From assembly GCA_034430275.1 (NCBI GenBank), contig DAOUEW010000243.1, positions 1-7,771 on the forward strand: DNA of 7,771 nucleotides, in the 5' to 3' direction. Below the pieces are notes generated by a model that was given only the letters and a program-made list of their open reading frames with translations, was not told the DNA's origin and ran no database searches. Below are positions 5,470 through 7,771 of this stretch, piece by piece. Position 1 is the first letter of the stretch. Every line of letters starts with the position of its first letter. The DNA is from JAUVXJ01 sp034430275 (lineage in GTDB: Bacteria; Chloroflexota; Anaerolineae; UBA7937; B3-Chlor). Made by a program: the position numbers and the translations under genes.

Positions 5470-7398
5470 ATGTGGAACCGTGCAGCTCCGCAGCGTGCCG
5501 CAACCCTCGTCCTCTTGGCAGCCCTCTGCGCACTGCTTCTCCTCCCCGCTGTCACACTGCAAACGACGCCGCAAAGCGGAGGAGTTGTCTGGGAGCGCAT
5601 TGGTCAAGAGATGACCAGCCATGCACCCGTAGTCGCCCTGGCTCTGGCCCTCGACGATCCAGACGTAGTGCTTGCCGGCGCCTATCACGACCCGGGACTG
5701 TACGCAACCACGACGGGCGGCGAGTCCTGGAGCCCCTCAGTTCGAGGCCTGGAGAGCCTATCGGTCTTCGCCTTGCAGCCGGATTCCGCAGACAGCCGCA
5801 TTGTGTACCTTGGAGCCACCAACGGCCTCTATCGCTCGGCCGATGGCGGTGACTCTTGGCAGGAGATTGCCGATGAATTACCGAACGCCCCGGTATACGC
5901 ACTGGCCATGGGCAATGGCGGCAGGCTCTATGTGGGGACCGACGACCACGGCCTATACGTCAGCACGGACGGCGGGCGGACTGTGGCTCTGGCCTCGCAG
6001 GAACTGATCGAGACTACCATCCTCAGCCTGGCTATCGATGAATCCGCACACACCATTGTGGCCGGCACGAGTGGAGAGGGCTTGTACGTTAGCCACAACG
6101 AAGGTGGAACGTGGAACCAGGTTCCCGAGTTGGATGGCTCGTTCATCTCTCACGTGGCCCTGGATCCAGGGAGCACCTCCGGGTTCGCTTGCAGCCGAGA
6201 CGGCCTCTGGCAGACCCAAGACAACGGCCATTCCTGGACCAGAGCCGACACGGGGCTACAGGGCCGCGTGAATGTGGTGGTCTTCCACCCCGCTGACAGT
6301 CAGACCCTCTTGGCGGGCACAGCCAGGGGGGATCTGTTTCGCAGCAACGATGGCGGCGGCACGTGGGAACAGTGGGCTTCCCTCAAGAGGGCCATCTACA
6401 CCATCGCCGTGCACCGCACACACCGGGAGCGGGTGTACGTTGGGGCCTGGGACGGTGTCTACTCCACCTCCGACGGCGGCCTCAGCTGGCAGCAGAGGAA
6501 CCAGGGACTGGGCAGTGTGCCCATTGAAACCCTGGTCGTGGACCAGCAAGACCCCCGACTCCTGTGGGCTGGCAACACCTTCGACGGCGTCTACAGGTCA
6601 ACGGACGGCGGTGTCTCGTGGGCCCGGACAGCAGGCGGGCTGCTCGAGGGAGAGAGCGGGTACGGTATCCTGTCACTGGCCATACCACAGTCCCGTAATC
6701 GCCTGCTCTACGCCGGCACCGACGGGAGAGGCGTCTACGTCAGTGCGGACGGCGGCGACACCTGGGCGCCCGCCGGAACCGCTCTCCAGGCTGGCATTGG
6801 GGCTATCGCCGTTGTGCCAGGAGAAGAGAGACACATCTACGTACGCGTCTTCTACGACCGCGTCTACGAGAGCAGAGACGCCGGGGTCTCCTGGTGGCCG
6901 CGCTGGGAAGGCATGAGTGACGAGTTGGAGATCATTTCTCTGACCATCGATGGACAGCGGCCCTCCATCCTCTATGCAGGGAGCGAGGATGGCATGTACA
7001 TAACGAGCGATGGGGCCTCCTCCTGGCGCGGAGCAGGCCTGCGAGGAATGAGCGTCTTCTGCGTGGCCATCCATCCCCATGATCGAGACCTCCTCTACGC
7101 TGGCACCACGAGAGGAGTCTACCGCAGCGACGATGGAGGGCTGAGCTGGCACCAGTGGGGCGAAGGCCTCAAAGAGATCACCGTCTCTGCGCTGGTGCTA
7201 GATCCCTACGACCCTCTCACCTTGTATGCAGGCACTAAGTACCATGGCTGTTTCCGGAGCGAGGATGGAGGGCGTACTTGGCTGCCGGCGAGCGACGGGT
7301 TGGCTGTCTCCAGCGTCGAGTCACTGGTCATACATCCTGAGGGTGTTCTGCTGTATGCAGGCACATCCGACGGAGTCTACAGGGGGAGCGTGCAGTGA
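5470..7398 (+). CDS. Secreted 14-repeat Asp-box (BNR/sortilin-like) beta-propeller protein
   Basis: The 642-residue protein starts with a signal peptide: a basic N-end (RAAPQR), then a hydrophobic core at 11-30. Cys20 lies inside the core and lacks a proper lipobox, so a signal peptidase I type is more likely. The rest is a run of repeats with the pattern LYAGT-x-DGVYRSxDGG-xSW, the Asp-box of BNR/Ycf48/sortilin-type propellers. Anchor tryptophans are at 41, 87, 130, 215, 256, 299, 340, 384, 432, 475, 519, 560 and 604; one repeat has V172 instead of W. I see no sialidase FRIP motif and no clear catalytic signature, so the likely role is binding or scaffolding at the cell surface. GH74 xyloglucanases also have two seven-bladed Asp-box propellers, but this protein is shorter and I cannot identify their acids. 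The ATG at 5470 is set by the signal peptide and the adjacent promoter. The stop overlaps the next start as GTGA. Confidence 0.85.
   Translation: MWNRAAPQRAATLVLLAALCALLLLPAVTLQTTPQSGGVVWERIGQEMTSHAPVVALALALDDPDVVLAGAYHDPGLYATTTGGESWSPSVRGLESLSVFALQPDSADSRIVYLGATNGLYRSADGGDSWQEIADELPNAPVYALAMGNGGRLYVGTDDHGLYVSTDGGRTVALASQELIETTILSLAIDESAHTIVAGTSGEGLYVSHNEGGTWNQVPELDGSFISHVALDPGSTSGFACSRDGLWQTQDNGHSWTRADTGLQGRVNVVVFHPADSQTLLAGTARGDLFRSNDGGGTWEQWASLKRAIYTIAVHRTHRERVYVGAWDGVYSTSDGGLSWQQRNQGLGSVPIETLVVDQQDPRLLWAGNTFDGVYRSTDGGVSWARTAGGLLEGESGYGILSLAIPQSRNRLLYAGTDGRGVYVSADGGDTWAPAGTALQAGIGAIAVVPGEERHIYVRVFYDRVYESRDAGVSWWPRWEGMSDELEIISLTIDGQRPSILYAGSEDGMYITSDGASSWRGAGLRGMSVFCVAIHPHDRDLLYAGTTRGVYRSDDGGLSWHQWGEGLKEITVSALVLDPYDPLTLYAGTKYHGCFRSEDGGRTWLPASDGLAVSSVESLVIHPEGVLLYAGTSDGVYRGSVQ
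5590..7395 (+). repeat. Fourteen Asp-box propeller repeats of about 43 residues
   Basis: Measured from one anchor tryptophan (or its replacement) to the next, successive repeats are 46, 43, 42, 43, 41, 43, 41, 44, 48, 43, 44, 41 and 44 residues long. The last repeat has 38 residues and stops just before its expected tryptophan. The mature chain begins with an isolated VWERIG strand (39-44), which could complete the last blade: the usual circular closure of a propeller. Fourteen units fit two seven-bladed propellers. Degenerate boxes are TTGGESW (repeat-box 1, no Asp), TDGGRTV (box 3, no Trp), HNEGGTW (box 4), QDNGHSW (box 5), RDAGVSW (box 10) and SDGASSW (box 11). The fold is inference; the repeat count is read directly. 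Confidence 0.82.
7381..7388 (+). promoter_or_regulatory. Shine-Dalgarno sequence deciding the GTG start at 7395
   Basis: AGGGGGAG lies six bases before the GTG at 7395 and is the only strong Shine-Dalgarno match before any start in this window. It sits inside the last codons of the propeller gene, so translation of the two genes is probably coupled. It supports the GTG over later in-frame candidates, which fall inside or after the signal peptide. Confidence 0.7.
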
Positions 7399-7771
7399 GC
7401 GGCACCGGGCTAGCCGCGCGAGAGAATGGGACGGCCTCACACAAACGGCACCCTCTAGCCGCCACGATACGCCAGTCCTCGGGATACGGTGCACACATAT
7501 CGTTGCTGGCAGCTGTAGTGGCGCTCTCTGTCACTTCGTGCCAGATCCATCCCCTCCAGCCAGATCGAGTGGCACATGGGATGCACACCCTGCGCGGCGA
7601 CGGGAGAGAGCTGGCCCTGGTGCACGAATCAGGCTTCGACTGGGTGGTTCAGGTCTTCAGTTGGAGGGAGATCGCCCGCTGGCGCAGCCTGTACAACTGG
7701 GAACAGCCGGACTCTGTGATTCGGGGAGCCGAGTACCTCGAACTGAACCTCGTGGTCCGGCTCGATCAGCA
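7395..7771 (+). CDS. Lipoprotein with glycoside-hydrolase-like TIM-barrel start, 3' partial
   Basis: An uninterrupted frame of 125 codons runs off the window end. It starts at a GTG that overlaps the previous stop (GTGA) and is preceded by AGGGGGAG. A rather long polar N-end of about 34 residues leads to a hydrophobic stretch and the lipobox V46-T-S-C49, so the mature protein should be lipid-anchored at Cys49 outside the membrane. The mature part has GMHT (62-65), ESGFDWVVQVFSWREI (78-93), YNWEQPD (100-106) and LNLVVRLDQ (117-125). This is the usual opening of clan GH-A-like barrels: a strand ending in an aromatic-acidic segment, a W-x-x-I followed by Y-x-W-x-x-x-D, then a strand ending R-L-D. 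The catalytic acids would lie beyond the window, so activity cannot be judged. The position behind the propeller gene suggests that they act together on an extracellular glycan. Family number unknown; the lipoprotein call is strong. Confidence 0.75.
   Translation, partial: MSGTGLAARENGTASHKRHPLAATIRQSSGYGAHISLLAAVVALSVTSCQIHPLQPDRVAHGMHTLRGDGRELALVHESGFDWVVQVFSWREIARWRSLYNWEQPDSVIRGAEYLELNLVVRLDQ

Noticed and set aside
6673..7152. 159-codon - strand frame opposite the propeller gene
   Set aside because: It mirrors the repetitive Asp-box coding sequence; no start signal or domain is visible.
5470..7398. Sialidase annotation for the Asp-box protein
   Set aside because: Asp boxes alone do not make a sialidase. 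No FRIP motif or recognisable arginine triad is seen, and the array has far more repeats than a sialidase.

Overview
The window is GC-rich and reads entirely left to right. All five genes are on the + strand with short gaps, and no intergenic stretch exceeds about 110 bases. No RNA gene, insertion sequence, CRISPR array or convincing terminator was seen. The protein families suggest Chloroflexota, most likely an Anaerolineae-type lineage. The main clues are polytopic DUF2142/GT39-like proteins with extracytoplasmic beta-sandwich or CBM-like modules, long Asp-box (BNR) propellers, and a lipoprotein with a glycoside-hydrolase-like barrel start. This taxonomic call is inference from protein style, not from a marker gene.

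Layout: (1) 2-997, the 3' part of a Wzz/GNVR-type polysaccharide chain-length or export protein; its N-terminal membrane helix lies upstream of the window. (2) 1108-3420, a roughly twelve-helix GT-C-type membrane glycosyltransferase-like protein with two tandem C-terminal beta-sandwich domains. (3) 3510-5366, a second, distantly related membrane protein of the same type; instead of C-terminal domains it has a jelly-roll (CBM-like) domain inserted between membrane helices. (4) 5470-7398, a secreted protein made almost wholly of 14 Asp-box repeats, probably two seven-bladed beta-propellers. (5) 7395-7771 and beyond, a lipoprotein whose mature part begins like a TIM-barrel glycoside hydrolase. 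It overlaps gene 4 by four bases (GTGA) and has a strong ribosome binding site.

Together these genes look like part of a cell-surface polysaccharide locus. The Wzz-like protein would control chain length or export. The two GT-C proteins would transfer sugars from polyprenyl-phosphate carriers outside the membrane. The propeller and the barrel lipoprotein would bind or trim the product at the surface. The individual family calls are well supported; the joint pathway is inference. Genes 3 and 4 each have a sigma70-like promoter whose -10 box lies only 9-12 bases before the ATG, with no Shine-Dalgarno sequence, which suggests leaderless or nearly leaderless mRNAs. Gene 5, inside the gene 4 transcript, has a clear Shine-Dalgarno sequence.

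No wholly new system can be proven from this window. The most unusual items are the domain inserted in gene 3, the 14-repeat propeller coupled to a barrel lipoprotein, and the leaderless promoter pair.
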